Notes: a model not told the origin generated them from the letters alone. Shown: positions 32,624-41,250, counted from the first letter of the stretch. The stretch is 64,000 nucleotides of DNA from Halobaculum saliterrae (GCF_009831625.1 NZ_WUUS01000002.1:1-64000), one strand, 5' to 3'. Numbers and translations: made by a program.

Positions 32624-35041
32624 CTACTCCGGCGTCCGCTGAACGGGTCGTTCGTCCAGGAGCGATTCGAGACGGGACGCCTCCTCGTGAAGCAACTGGT
32701 CACCCGCCCGGGTCGTGACGTATCCGGAGTTCGTGCTCTGGAGGTACTTAGTCCTCGTCAGTTCGTCGAGCGCCGGGTACAGCGAGCTGGTGTCGACCGA
32801 CTCGTCGTACAGGTTTCGGACCGCCTCCTGGATCTCGACCCCGGTGATCCCGTCGGCGTGTTCGACGCTGTACAGCAGGACGAGCTGGAAGTCCCCGAGC
32901 TCCTCGTCGGTACGCTCCGACGCCGAGGGACCGCTCGTTCGTGACTGGACGCTGGCTGACTCCGACCGGCTCGGGCCCGTCCGGTCCAGTTTCGCGGTTT
33001 CGACCGGTCGGTCGGCCCCGTCCGACCGGCCTCCCGCGATCGAGTCCCACGCGAGCACCGCAAGCGAGGCAGTCGACACCAGCACGGTCGCGCCGACCGC
33101 CGCGAGCGCCGTCGTAAAGCCGACGTACTGGAGCAGCAGATTGGTCGCGCCGACCTCGCCGACCGCGAGCAGCGTCACGAGCAGCACGTTCGGTCCCCAC
33201 GCGAGGAGGAACACCGCGGATCTGACGCGTCTGAGCGTCCCGATACTCGGCGTCGGCTCCGTCTCCGGGAGCAGCCGGTCGAGTCCGCGGGCCCGCAGCT
33301 CGGACGCGCGACCGTCGAGCTCGCCGTAGAGGAACTCTTCGCGCCTGTCGGTCCGGTGGCCGGCGCGCCTCGCCTCGAACATCACCCGTTCGGCGACGCG
33401 GTTCGCCCAGAAGGCTGCCGCCAGCGAGACCGCGAGCAGTTGTCCGGCCGGTCTCACCAGCGCGCCCGCGACGACACCGCCGGCCGCGACCCCGACCAGC
33501 GCGGGTGCGACGAGTCCCCCGCCGTTGGAGGCCGTCCGGATCGTCGTCCCGCTCGTCCCGGTCCTGTTGGCGTACCACAGCGCGGCGACGGCCGCTCCGC
33601 CCACGCCGACGGCGTCCTGGACCGCGTCGCCGATCGGGAGGAACGTCGTTGCGAACGCCAGCCCGATCAGGACCGCCCCGGTAACGGCGACGCCGGCGGC
33701 GATGTGGACCGCGTCGCCGAGGGCCGTCCGCGGCGCGCGGCGAACCGTCTCGCCCCACGACCCGCCGGAATCGTACTCGAAGAACCCGGAGTCGACCGCC
33801 GCCTCGACCTGTGCACGGAGGTTCTCGGCGGGCTGGGGTGCCTCGTCGTAGCGGAGCGCTCCGTCGACGGACGCCACCTCGTACTCGTTGTCGAGGTGGG
33901 CGTAGGTGACGGTTCGGACCGGGATCTCCTCGACCTCGACGACGCGCCGGTACACTCCCCCCTCGGTTTCCGGGTCCTCCCGGGTTCGCTCGGTGACCGT
34001 CCCGTCGTCCGTGTCGATCCAGTCGCGAGGGACCCGGTCGGTTTCGAGATCGACCGTCGTGCCGATCCCGAAGCTGAGTTCTCCCTCGACCGCGTGAACG
34101 ACCTCGCCGGCACCGCTGCAATAGCTACAGGTCACCTCCCCGTCGTCGCAGTTCGTACAGTCGACGATCCCCGATCCCTCACAGTTCGTGCACTCGGTTT
34201 CGCCGGTGCCGTCACACGAGGTACACTCGAGCGTCGTCGAACCGCGGCACGTGGAACACCGTTCGACGCCGGTCCCGTTGCAGTCGGTGCAGCCGACGGA
34301 CTCCCGCCCGCCGCAACGGGGGCAGTCGTGCCACGTCTCCTCGACGCCGTTACCCGAACAGCGGGGACAGTCGACCGAGTTGTCGCCGCCGCACTCGTCG
34401 CAGTCGTCGTCCTCGCCGTCGCACTCCGCACAGTGGATCCACCCGTCTCCCTCGCAGCGGGGGCACTGCCGTTCCTCGGAGTGGCCGCCCGTCCCACCGC
34501 ATTCGGGGCAGTTCTCGGACGCGCTGCCGCCGCAGGAACTGCACGGCTGCTCGCCCGTCCCGTCACAGGCGTCGCATTCGCGGGTCGGGTCCCCCTCGCA
34601 GACCGAACACTCGGACTCGCCGCTCCCGTGGCAGGTGCCGCAGTCGACCTCCAAGTCGCCGTGACAGTCGGGACAGGTCAGCCGCGTCGACCCGGAACAC
34701 TTCGGACAGGTCTCGACCGGCCGCCCCTGCTCGATGTACTCGATCCGCTTCGTCGAGAGGTTCTCGGGCGCCTGGTCGTATCGGTCGGCGTGGGCGACCC
34801 GGGACGAGCTTACCCGTCGGTACGTCCCCGGATCGATCGCGGACCGCGACGAGGACCCGTCGTCGGCCGTCAGCACGCGTTCCCTCCGTCGCCGAACTCG
34901 CTCCGTGTGCTCCTCGACGACCGTCGCGTCCGCCACGTCGGGGTCGACCGACGGGTCCGCGGCCAACTCCTCGAGGATCGCCTCGGCACTCGGCGGCGAC
35001 TCCGTCGATCCCTCGGCAGGGTGGCGCCGATCGCTACTCAC
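32624..35041 (-). CDS. Fusion of a multi-CxxC DnaJ-like zinc module, membrane helices and a PadR-like winged helix
   Basis: Encodes an 805-aa protein with an unusual order of parts. Residues 1-105 are charged and without Cys. Residues about 111-330 hold 18 CxxC motifs, many as CxxCxGxG or CxxCxGxT, a much extended version of the DnaJ central zinc domain (which has four), so up to nine zinc sites. A beta-rich segment (about 330-450) follows, then about six membrane helices (455-700). The last 80 residues (LGDFQLVLLYSVEHADGITG ... LYPALDELTRTKYLQ) form a PadR-type winged helix. The start is GTG 35041, overlapping the stop of a leaderless mini-ORF. No J-domain is present. Zinc-dependent protein binding or redox sensing linked to gene control from the membrane is a guess. 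Confidence 0.8.
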   Translation of the reverse strand: MSSDRRHPAEGSTESPPSAEAILEELAADPSVDPDVADATVVEEHTERVRRRRERVLTADDGSSSRSAIDPGTYRRVSSSRVAHADRYDQAPENLSTKRIEYIEQGRPVETCPKCSGSTRLTCPDCHGDLEVDCGTCHGSGESECSVCEGDPTRECDACDGTGEQPCSSCGGSASENCPECGGTGGHSEERQCPRCEGDGWIHCAECDGEDDDCDECGGDNSVDCPRCSGNGVEETWHDCPRCGGRESVGCTDCNGTGVERCSTCRGSTTLECTSCDGTGETECTNCEGSGIVDCTNCDDGEVTCSYCSGAGEVVHAVEGELSFGIGTTVDLETDRVPRDWIDTDDGTVTERTREDPETEGGVYRRVVEVEEIPVRTVTYAHLDNEYEVASVDGALRYDEAPQPAENLRAQVEAAVDSGFFEYDSGGSWGETVRRAPRTALGDAVHIAAGVAVTGAVLIGLAFATTFLPIGDAVQDAVGVGGAAVAALWYANRTGTSGTTIRTASNGGGLVAPALVGVAAGGVVAGALVRPAGQLLAVSLAAAFWANRVAERVMFEARRAGHRTDRREEFLYGELDGRASELRARGLDRLLPETEPTPSIGTLRRVRSAVFLLAWGPNVLLVTLLAVGEVGATNLLLQYVGFTTALAAVGATVLVSTASLAVLAWDSIAGGRSDGADRPVETAKLDRTGPSRSESASVQSRTSGPSASERTDEELGDFQLVLLYSVEHADGITGVEIQEAVRNLYDESVDTSSLYPALDELTRTKYLQSTNSGYVTTRAGDQLLHEEASRLESLLDERPVQRTPE

Positions 35042-35075
35042 GTAGCGTCACCCAGACGTATCGAAAGGAGTGCAT
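35034..35075 (-). other. Leaderless 13-codon mini-ORF overlapping the fusion-protein start
   Basis: ATG 35075 lies about 30 bp after ATTTATTTG (35109-35101) on the minus strand and opens MHSFRYVWVTLRE, ending in a TAG that overlaps the GTG start of the large protein. The arrangement parallels the mini-ORFs at 3055 and 21854. The short length means it could be chance. Confidence 0.3.
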
Positions 35076-35192
35076 TTCCGACTGCCAGTACCGATCGGTG
35101 ACAAATAAATGGTCGCTATCGTGTCGAGACGTGAACACGCCGTCGCCGTACTCGACCCTCCCTCGGCTCCCCCGGCTGCCGTTCTCGGTTCC

Positions 35193-36815
35193 CTACAGCC
35201 GCTCCGCGAGGTGGTCGGCCGCCTTCAGCGACAGCGCCGCGATCGTGAGCGTCGGGTTCATCGCGCCTCCCGTCACGAACACCGAACTCCCGGCCAGCGT
35301 GAGGTTCGACAGGTCGTGCGTCCGGAGTTGCGGGTCGACCACGCTCTCGTCCGGATCGGTTCCCATCCGGGTCGTCCCCATGTGGTGGTACGCGGGACCG
35401 GTGTTCTCGGGACCGACGGTCCATCCGATGTCCGCCCCCAACTCCTCCAGCACCGCACGTTGGATCTCGTTTGCGCGCTCGATGGTCCGCCGGGTCGTCT
35501 CGTCGAAGCCCCACACCACGTCCGGGACGGGGTTGCCGTGGTCGTCCGTCCGCGAGGGGTCCAGCCGGATCCGGTTCTCCTTCCGGGGGAGCTGCTCGAC
35601 TAGCGCGCCCATCGCGACGTGGGTCCCGTACCCGTCACGGATCTCCTCCAGGAGTTCGTCGCCGAAGCTGTCCGCGGTGAGAGCGATGTCCGCAGGCGCC
35701 GGGCCGGCGTAGTTGAGGAACTCCAGCTTGATCGCGGTGCGGGAGTCGTCCGGTCGGTCGTAGAACTGGTGGCTCTCGGTGGTGTTGAAGCCGACGTGCT
35801 TCTGGCGCGTGGGTTCGTCGAGCGTGCCTCCCATCCCCGCGAACAGGTGATCCATGAAGTAGCGGCCGACGAGCCCCGAGGAGTTCGCGAGGCCGTCCGG
35901 GTACGCCTCGCTCTCCGAGAGCAGGAGCAGGCGCGGCGTCTCGACGCCGCCGGCGGCGACCACGAACTCGCGGGCCTCCTGTCTGTGTTCCTCGCCGTCG
36001 GGCGTCGCGTACACCGCGGCGGTCACGCGGTCTCCGCCGTCGTCGTGTTCGAGTCGTTGGACGGGAACCCGGTCCACCACACGCGCACCCTCCGCCTCCG
36101 CGGCGTCGATGTGTCGGGTCGCGTCGTACTTTGCGCCGGACGGACAGACCGGCTTGCAGGTGCCGTAGCCGACGCACGCGCTCTCTCCGTCGGTCGGCTC
36201 GGAGTTGCGCGCGTTGGGCACCGAGTGGGTGGCGAGCCCCACCGCCTCGCACGCCTCGGCGAACAGCGAGTCCGAGTACGACGGCGGGAACGCGGGCAGC
36301 GGGTGGGGTCGCTCCCGCGGCGGCGCGAACGGGTTGTCGGCGGCGCCGGAGACCGACAGCTCCTCCTCGGCGGCGGCGTAGTACGGCCTGAGTTCGTCGT
36401 AGTCGATGGGCCAGTCCGCCCCCAGTCCGACCGACGAGCCGAGTTCGAAGTCCTGCTCGTGCATCCGCATCACCATCCCCTGCCAGTGGAGCGTGCTCCC
36501 GCCGATCCCCTTCACGCGGGCGGCGTTGAGGGGGTAGTGGCGGTCGCCGGTGCTGGTGTAGGCGTCGCGTTCGGGGTCGGTGTCCCACACCGGGGCGTCG
36601 GGTCCGGGCCGGAGGTGTCGCTCCATCCGCTCGGTCCGGTCGTCGGGGTCGAACCGCGGCCCCGCGTCCAACACGACGACCTCGTGGCCCGCCGCCGCCA
36701 GTTCGGCCGCGACGAGCGCGCCGGCGGGTCCGGCGCCGACGACGCAGACGTCCGCCCGCGGCGACGGTGTCCGATCGATCGCGTCCCCGCCGGCGGCGGA
36801 TCCGGTGCCGTTCAT
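35193..36815 (-). CDS. GMC-family FAD oxidoreductase (sugar/polyol dehydrogenase-like large subunit)
   Basis: Encodes a 540-aa flavoprotein. The N-terminal Rossmann motif is VGAGPAGALVAAELAAAG; the GMC hallmarks GGSTLHWQGMV and the C-terminal YHHMGTTRMG with the catalytic His and AMNPTLTIAALSLKAADHL are present. CVGYGTCKPVCPSGAKYDA carries a short Cys cluster seen in the gluconate/choline-dehydrogenase branch. It lacks a signal of its own. It overlaps the upstream small-subunit gene by 4 nt. A cytochrome subunit, normal in bacterial gluconate dehydrogenases, is not encoded nearby, so electrons may go to a halocyanin or another carrier. The substrate is unknown. Confidence 0.88.
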   Translation of the reverse strand: MNGTGSAAGGDAIDRTPSPRADVCVVGAGPAGALVAAELAAAGHEVVVLDAGPRFDPDDRTERMERHLRPGPDAPVWDTDPERDAYTSTGDRHYPLNAARVKGIGGSTLHWQGMVMRMHEQDFELGSSVGLGADWPIDYDELRPYYAAAEEELSVSGAADNPFAPPRERPHPLPAFPPSYSDSLFAEACEAVGLATHSVPNARNSEPTDGESACVGYGTCKPVCPSGAKYDATRHIDAAEAEGARVVDRVPVQRLEHDDGGDRVTAAVYATPDGEEHRQEAREFVVAAGGVETPRLLLLSESEAYPDGLANSSGLVGRYFMDHLFAGMGGTLDEPTRQKHVGFNTTESHQFYDRPDDSRTAIKLEFLNYAGPAPADIALTADSFGDELLEEIRDGYGTHVAMGALVEQLPRKENRIRLDPSRTDDHGNPVPDVVWGFDETTRRTIERANEIQRAVLEELGADIGWTVGPENTGPAYHHMGTTRMGTDPDESVVDPQLRTHDLSNLTLAGSSVFVTGGAMNPTLTIAALSLKAADHLAERL

Positions 36816-37393
36816 TCGTCGGGACCCTCCCGGTAGGACTGGACCCCGCCGGGATGCCCCGGCGGGTTCTCCAACCCCGCCAACGACGCGCCGGTCGGCG
36901 AGGCGTACAGCGCGAACAGCAGTTCGTTCACGAGGTAGTGGCGAACACGCTGGGGATCGGTGCCGTGTGGGTCGGGGTCGACGTCGTCGACGCTCATCAC
37001 CGCCAGCGCCTCCGCGCGTTCATCGCTCGACAGATCGACGTACTCCGCGCCGTACAGGCCCTCGGTGTACTCGTCGAGCGTCGTCACCGCCTCGGCGACT
37101 CCGCCCGCATTCGTGCCGTCGCCGTCGATCCGGCCGCCAACGTAGGTACGAACGAAGTCGTCGACGCCGTCGACGGACGACGGGTACACCGCGCTCGCGA
37201 CCGCGACCAACGTCGCGAGTTCGTGGCTCCCTACTGCGTCGTCGCTCCGATCGCTGTCCTCGGTGGAGACGGCGGTCTCGGCGGCGCCATCGCCGTCGGA
37301 GCCGCCGCTCGCGATCGGTGCACCGCACCCGGCGAGGGATCCGACGCCGGCTACCGACAGCGCCGCCAACGCGTCGCGACGGGAGAGCTGCAT
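36812..37393 (-). CDS. Gluconate 2-dehydrogenase subunit 3-like Tat lipoprotein
   Basis: Encodes a 193-aa small subunit. The N-terminus SRRDALAALSVAGVGSLAGC is a Tat signal with lipobox, so the pair is probably exported as a complex by this subunit and tethered to the membrane. The mature part has the subunit-3 pattern (ELATLVAVASAVYPSSVDGVDDFV...). It precedes the GMC subunit with a 4-nt overlap. An ATTAGG-N4-CCTAAT iron box sits 11-26 bp before the ATG. Confidence 0.83.
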   Translation of the reverse strand: MQLSRRDALAALSVAGVGSLAGCGAPIASGGSDGDGAAETAVSTEDSDRSDDAVGSHELATLVAVASAVYPSSVDGVDDFVRTYVGGRIDGDGTNAGGVAEAVTTLDEYTEGLYGAEYVDLSSDERAEALAVMSVDDVDPDPHGTDPQRVRHYLVNELLFALYASPTGASLAGLENPPGHPGGVQSYREGPDE

Positions 37394-37403
37394 TCGCCCA
37401 CCG

Positions 37404-37419
37404 ATTAGGCCGACCTAAT
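37404..37419 (-). promoter_or_regulatory. DtxR-type iron box of the GMC dehydrogenase operon
   Basis: ATTAGG-CCGA-CCTAAT is a perfect 16-bp inverted repeat centred 18 bp before the ATG at 37393. It covers the expected core promoter and is the same class of site as the one at 32522. The rest of the gap (37420-37693) shows only the promoter of the next plus-strand gene. Confidence 0.75.
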
Positions 37420-37655
37420 CAAGAGGGTTGCGCTCTCCGGCCGGGGCGACGGTCGACGCGTCCTCGGCGTCCGGACCGCCTGTGACCGACGAGGGCACAC
37501 GGACCGCTCCGTATGCTCGGCGTACTGGTTCGATCTGCGATTCTCGCGACGTCGCCCCCGTTCCGACGCCCGAGCGGCGCCCGGTAAGGTGCCCGTACGT
37601 GGCGGCGAGGATCCGGGGGGTTGCCGCGCGGATCCCCGAGACCCAGTAACCGACC

Positions 37656-37665
37656 TATAGCAAAA
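37656..37665 (+). promoter_or_regulatory. TATA box of the first FemAB-like gene
   Basis: TATAGCAAAA lies 34 bp (centre) before ATG 37694, a near-leaderless distance, and resembles the TATAACAA boxes of the polysaccharide cluster. Confidence 0.5.
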
Positions 37666-37693
37666 CTCCCGGACACCGAGGCTCACCTCACGC

Positions 37694-38797
37694 ATGTCTG
37701 ACGCCGTCACGGGCGGAACTTCCGGCGACAGTTCTCTCGAGGCCACCGTCTGCCGAAGCGTCGAGGAGCTCCCCGAGAACCAGTTGAACAACCTCGTGAG
37801 ACAGTCGGACCGCGGAACGCTGTTTCACCGATACGGCTGGCTGGCGGCCGTCGAGGACGGACACGTCGGCGAGCCACGCCACGTCCTCGTGACGCGAGAG
37901 GGCAACCCCGTCGGGTTCCTCCCCAACGTCGCTGTGGACCTCCCCCTCCCCGGCGCGGTCGGCGAACGGCTCGCGAACACCCTCCCGATCGAGACCGTGG
38001 AGCCGCCGCCTCCGGGCTACGGGGGGCCGATCGTGACGACCGAAGACCCCGACGTCCTCGCTCGTCTCTTCGACCAGACTGCGCTGACCGATCGACCGAG
38101 GACGGTGTCGCACTCCGTTCAGACGTTCGACACCGACGGGATCCGGTACGGTCGCTATCTCGAATCGCTGGGCTACACGGCCAAGGTGACGGAGTGTACG
38201 TTCCTGCTGGATCTGCGTGACGACTGGGAGACGATCCTGCGGGACATGGACAAGGGACGACGGCGCGGAATCCGGCGGGCGCTCGAACAGGACTACGAGG
38301 TCGAGATCCTCCCGCTTGGCGAGGAACTGCGTCGGACGTACGCCGACTACGTCTCGAACATCGAACGCGTGGGCGGGAACCGGTTGCCCGAGCGGTTCTT
38401 CGAGGCGATCCATGAACGGATCCCCGAGCGTGTCAGAGTGTTCAAGGCGACCGTCGACGGCGACGTGGTCGGACGGTACGTCTATCTCCTCGACGACGAG
38501 CGGTCGGTGTTGCATCACTGGCTGTCGGCCATCGGCGACAGCGACGAGTTCGATCGCTACCCATCGGAGCTACTGCACGCCCGGGCGATCCGATGGGGAA
38601 TCGAGGAGGGGTACGATCGGTACTCCTTCGGGCCGGTCTCCCCCCACTTCTCCAACTCCGTGTTCAAGTTCAAGGAGAAGTACGGCGGAACGCCGGTCCC
38701 GATCTGCCGCTGGGAGCGCGGCACGATCCCGGGGGCGTGGACGGTCTACGACTTCGCCCGTACGCGGTATCGACGGGCACAGATCGACGCCGGGTGA
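37694..38797 (+). CDS. FemAB/GNAT-fold peptidyl- or acyl-transferase-like protein, copy 1
   Basis: Encodes a 367-aa protein with the double-GNAT fold of FemA/FemB and BioF2-like proteins. Visible are the N-terminal F-H-x-x-x-W-L-A segment (LFHRYGWLAAV), the acceptor-binding MDKGRRRGIRRALEQDYEV and the terminal HARAIRWGIEEGYDRYSFGPVSP then KFKEKYGG. In bacteria the family adds amino acids from tRNA to peptidoglycan; haloarchaea have none, so the acceptor here is unknown. Related copies at 45448 and 56463 sit among glycan genes. It is a single-gene unit, convergent with the Lrp gene. Confidence 0.85.
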   Translation: MSDAVTGGTSGDSSLEATVCRSVEELPENQLNNLVRQSDRGTLFHRYGWLAAVEDGHVGEPRHVLVTREGNPVGFLPNVAVDLPLPGAVGERLANTLPIETVEPPPPGYGGPIVTTEDPDVLARLFDQTALTDRPRTVSHSVQTFDTDGIRYGRYLESLGYTAKVTECTFLLDLRDDWETILRDMDKGRRRGIRRALEQDYEVEILPLGEELRRTYADYVSNIERVGGNRLPERFFEAIHERIPERVRVFKATVDGDVVGRYVYLLDDERSVLHHWLSAIGDSDEFDRYPSELLHARAIRWGIEEGYDRYSFGPVSPHFSNSVFKFKEKYGGTPVPICRWERGTIPGAWTVYDFARTRYRRAQIDAG

Positions 38798-38888
38798 GCT
38801 CGCGGTGCCGCCACTCGCGCTCCGTTCGCCGGTCACCGGTCAGGCCGTCGGCGCGGTCGTCGTCTCACTAGCCGGTTCCGGCGTCGGT

Positions 38889-39374
38889 TCACTCGTCGAC
38901 GAGCGCGTCGACGAGTGACTCCGCCGAGTACGACGACAGCGCCCGCGCGTCGTCGTAGAGTGTCTCGACGACGTACGTCGAGTTCGTCCGCTCGACGGCG
39001 GGGATCCGCTCGAACTCCCGAAGCAGGCGGCCGACGGCGTCGTCGTCGGGCAGGTGGGCGACCGCGACGAAGTCGGTCTCGCCCATGGTCGACAACAGCG
39101 TCGTCACGCCCTCGATGTCGGCGATCGTCGACGCGACGTCCGCGTGTTCGCCCGCGTAGTCCGCGAGCACCTCGACGAGCACCGTCACGCCCAGTCCCAG
39201 CGCGTCGAGGTCGATGTCGTACAGGTCGTTCGTGATCACGCCGGCGTCCCGGAGATTGTTCAGTCGGTAATGGACGGTCGAGACGGGGATCTCGGTCTCC
39301 TCGCTGATCCGCTCCGGACTGCCGGTCTCTAGGTCGGCGATCGCCTTCAGAATGCGAACGTCGCGCTCGTCCAT
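38889..39374 (-). CDS. Lrp/AsnC-family transcriptional regulator
   Basis: Encodes a 161-aa regulator: N-terminal winged helix (RILKAIADLETGSPERISEETEIPVSTVHYRLNNL) and a C-terminal RAM-type ligand domain (about 65-140) with GVTTLLSTMGETDFVAV. A TATA-like CTATCA centred 28 bp upstream indicates a leaderless start. It is divergent from a DMT exporter across 167 bp, the usual layout when an Lrp protein controls its neighbour by an amino acid or similar ligand. Confidence 0.9.
   Translation of the reverse strand: MDERDVRILKAIADLETGSPERISEETEIPVSTVHYRLNNLRDAGVITNDLYDIDLDALGLGVTVLVEVLADYAGEHADVASTIADIEGVTTLLSTMGETDFVAVAHLPDDDAVGRLLREFERIPAVERTNSTYVVETLYDDARALSSYSAESLVDALVDE
38890..38917. terminator. 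28-bp perfect hairpin at the 3' end of the Lrp gene
   Basis: Twelve-bp arms (CACTCGTCGACG and CGTCGACGAGTG) flank AGCG. The hairpin lies within the last codons of the Lrp gene (encoding LVDALVDE) and between two convergent genes, so it could end transcripts from both sides. Confidence 0.5.
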
Positions 39375-39484
39375 ACCCTCACCCCCGCCGGCGAGCCTGA
39401 TAGTTCCATCCGCTCCGAACGTTCGAGGTCAAGTCGATCCTCATCCGACAGCGACGATCGTTCGTGAGAGATACTTCCGACAAT

Positions 39485-39510
39485 CTTCTCCTTAATTAGA
39501 AGTGCTTATC
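39485..39510 (+). promoter_or_regulatory. DMT exporter promoter with a small dyad
   Basis: CTTCT (39485-39489) and AGAAG (39498-39502) flank an AT-rich CCTTAATT, directly followed by TTATC (39506-39510), a TATA-like box about 35 bp before ATG 39542. The dyad is a candidate operator for the divergent Lrp protein. Confidence 0.4.
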
Positions 39511-39541
39511 AACACTCGCGCACTCAGCTGGATTAGAACCA

Positions 39542-40483
39542 ATGAATATGCGATCTGTTTGGAGTCGTGTGCCGACGACTGGCGTGCTGTTCGTTATCCT
39601 CGCGACGCTGTGGGGTGGGTCGTTCGTCGCCATCGAGGCCGGCGTGAAGGAGTGGCCGCCGTTGCTGTTCGCGGCGATCCGGTACGATCTCGCCGGGGCG
39701 CTCGTGCTCGCGGTCGCCGTCGTCCGCCGGGGACGTGTGCTTCCCCGAACCCGGGACGATCTCGTGGCCGTCGCGAGCGTCGCGGTGTTCGTGATCTTCG
39801 CCCATCACGCGCTGTTGTACGTCGGACAGGGCACGGTCCCGGGCCCCGTCGCCTCGGCGGTCGTCGCGCTCGCCCCGGTGGTGACGGCGCTGCTCGCGCC
39901 GTACGTGCTCGACGCCGGCAGGCTCGCCCCGGTCCAGTACGCGGGCGTCGCGCTCGGGTTCCTCGGCGTGGTCGCCGTGACCGATCCCGGATCCGCCGGC
40001 GGTATCCCGGTCGCCGGGACGCTGCTGGTGTTCGGGGCGACCGTCGCGTTCGCCGTCGGGACGATCCTCCTGCGCCGCGTCCGGCCGACCATCTCAGCGG
40101 CCGGCCTGCAGGGAATGGGGATGGTGACGGGCGCGGCCCTGCTCCATGGCGGGAGCCTCGCGCTCGGCGAGTCGCAGACGGTCGCCGCCTCGCCGACCGG
40201 GCTGGCGACGCTCGCGTTCCTTGTCGTCGGCCCGGGGGTGATCGCGTTCGTCCTGTACTTCCGACTGCTCGACTCCGTGGGCGCGACTCGGACGATGCTC
40301 GTCGGCTACCTCGAACCGATCGCCGCGGCCGGACTCTCGTTCGCGCTGTTCGGCTACGTCCCGACCGACGCCGCCGTGGTCGGCTTCCTCCTCGTGCTCG
40401 GCGGGTTTGCGCTCGTCGAGAGCCACGCCCTCCGCGACGCGGCCGGGGGCGCGGTCGGACGACTCCGAACGGCGATCCAGTGA
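39542..40483 (+). CDS. EamA/DMT-superfamily permease
   Basis: Encodes a 313-aa protein with ten predicted membrane helices in two EamA repeats; conserved patterns are ATLWGGSFVAIEAGV near the N-terminus and GATRTMLVGYLEPIAAAGLSFALFGY in the second half. Family members export amino acids, metabolites or drugs. The final 25 residues are charged and cytoplasmic. It is divergently placed from the Lrp regulator, which probably controls it. A second in-frame ATG lies two codons in. Confidence 0.88.
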   Translation: MNMRSVWSRVPTTGVLFVILATLWGGSFVAIEAGVKEWPPLLFAAIRYDLAGALVLAVAVVRRGRVLPRTRDDLVAVASVAVFVIFAHHALLYVGQGTVPGPVASAVVALAPVVTALLAPYVLDAGRLAPVQYAGVALGFLGVVAVTDPGSAGGIPVAGTLLVFGATVAFAVGTILLRRVRPTISAAGLQGMGMVTGAALLHGGSLALGESQTVAASPTGLATLAFLVVGPGVIAFVLYFRLLDSVGATRTMLVGYLEPIAAAGLSFALFGYVPTDAAVVGFLLVLGGFALVESHALRDAAGGAVGRLRTAIQ

Positions 40484-40582
40484 CACCCGGGTTCGCCCGA
40501 CGGCGCGGTAGGGTGAGCGGTGACTCGGGGTGGCGATTCGAAACGTGTCTATAACTTAGGAACCGGCTTCCGATGAACGGGC

Positions 40583-40789
40583 ATGGCACCCACTCACCGG
40601 GGCACCGAGTCCGACGACGACTCCGCGGGACTTCCGAGGCTGGAGGTGACACTCCGTCGCGCACTCGCGACCGCCGAGTCGTCCGAGACTCGGTATCACG
40701 TCCGGACCGCGCTCCAGTATCTCGAGGTGCTTCGCGCCGAACCGGGCGACGAGACCGATCCCCCTCGGCAGCCCGCCGAGGGACAGTAA
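40583..40789 (+). CDS. Small hypothetical protein
   Basis: Encodes a 68-aa soluble protein with a helical central part (LEVTLRRALATAESSETRYHVRTALQYLEVL) and polar ends. A clear TATA box (TATAACTTA, 40550-40558) lies 30 bp upstream, so it should be transcribed leaderless. A longer overlapping frame from ATG 40573 is Arg-rich and unlike haloarchaeal protein. I recognise no family; it may be paired with the HalOD1 protein 36 nt downstream. Confidence 0.6.
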   Translation: MAPTHRGTESDDDSAGLPRLEVTLRRALATAESSETRYHVRTALQYLEVLRAEPGDETDPPRQPAEGQ

Positions 40790-40825
40790 TCCGGTTTTCC
40801 ACCGACCGAGTCCCCGAGGTCGACC

Positions 40826-41131
40826 GTGCTGGTCCCGAGATTCCACGAACGGCCACCCGACGCCACCGACCCCCGTAGCCGGTGGCTCTCGGTGTCACAG
40901 CAACTGGCGTCCATGTTCGAACGACTCGACGTCGATCCGCAGAGCCAGTCGTCGGTCCTCCAGCAGTCTGTCGATCCCGACGCGCTGAACGCGATCACGG
41001 AGGCCGGCACCGCGACGGTCTCGTTCGAGTTGTGGGACCACTGGGTCCGGATCACTCCGGACGCGGTCGAGGTCTACGCGCCGGACGGGGAGCGTACCCC
41101 CGACGCGGACGTCGGGGGACCGCGTTCGTAG
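40826..41131 (+). CDS. HalOD1 output-domain protein, copy 1
   Basis: Encodes a 101-aa protein whose residues about 25-85 match the HalOD1 domain (LASMFERLDVDPQSQSSVLQQ...VDPDALNAI...ATVSFELWDHWVRI), a small haloarchaea-specific module often fused to sensor domains but also found alone, of unknown biochemical function. GTG 40826 is about 31 bp after GTTTTCC, fitting a leaderless start. Two hairpins follow the stop. Confidence 0.72.
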   Translation: MLVPRFHERPPDATDPRSRWLSVSQQLASMFERLDVDPQSQSSVLQQSVDPDALNAITEAGTATVSFELWDHWVRITPDAVEVYAPDGERTPDADVGGPRS

Positions 41132-41140
41132 CGACACGGA

Positions 41141-41156
41141 CGCCGCGAGCGCGGCG
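41141..41156 (+). terminator. Hairpin after the HalOD1 gene
   Basis: CGCCGC-GAGC-GCGGCG, a 6-bp GC stem with a 4-nt loop, starts 10 nt after the stop. Confidence 0.45.
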
Positions 41157-41232
41157 GCTCGATCGGAACCCGCTCGACGGTCGCGGATCGGGTACCGCGG
41201 ACGACGAGCGACTGCGAACGGAGAGTGCGCGT

Positions 41233-41250
41233 GGTCGTACGGGTACGACC
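41233..41250. terminator. Perfect 8-bp hairpin between convergent genes
   Basis: GGTCGTAC-GG-GTACGACC is a perfect stem of 8 bp with a 2-nt centre, midway between the HalOD1 gene (plus) and the 72-aa gene (minus). It may be a bidirectional terminator or a dyadic protein site. Confidence 0.4.

Noticed and set aside
40573-40878. 101-codon frame overlapping the 68-aa small protein
   Set aside because: Arg-rich, conflicts with two frames of normal composition that fit leaderless promoters.
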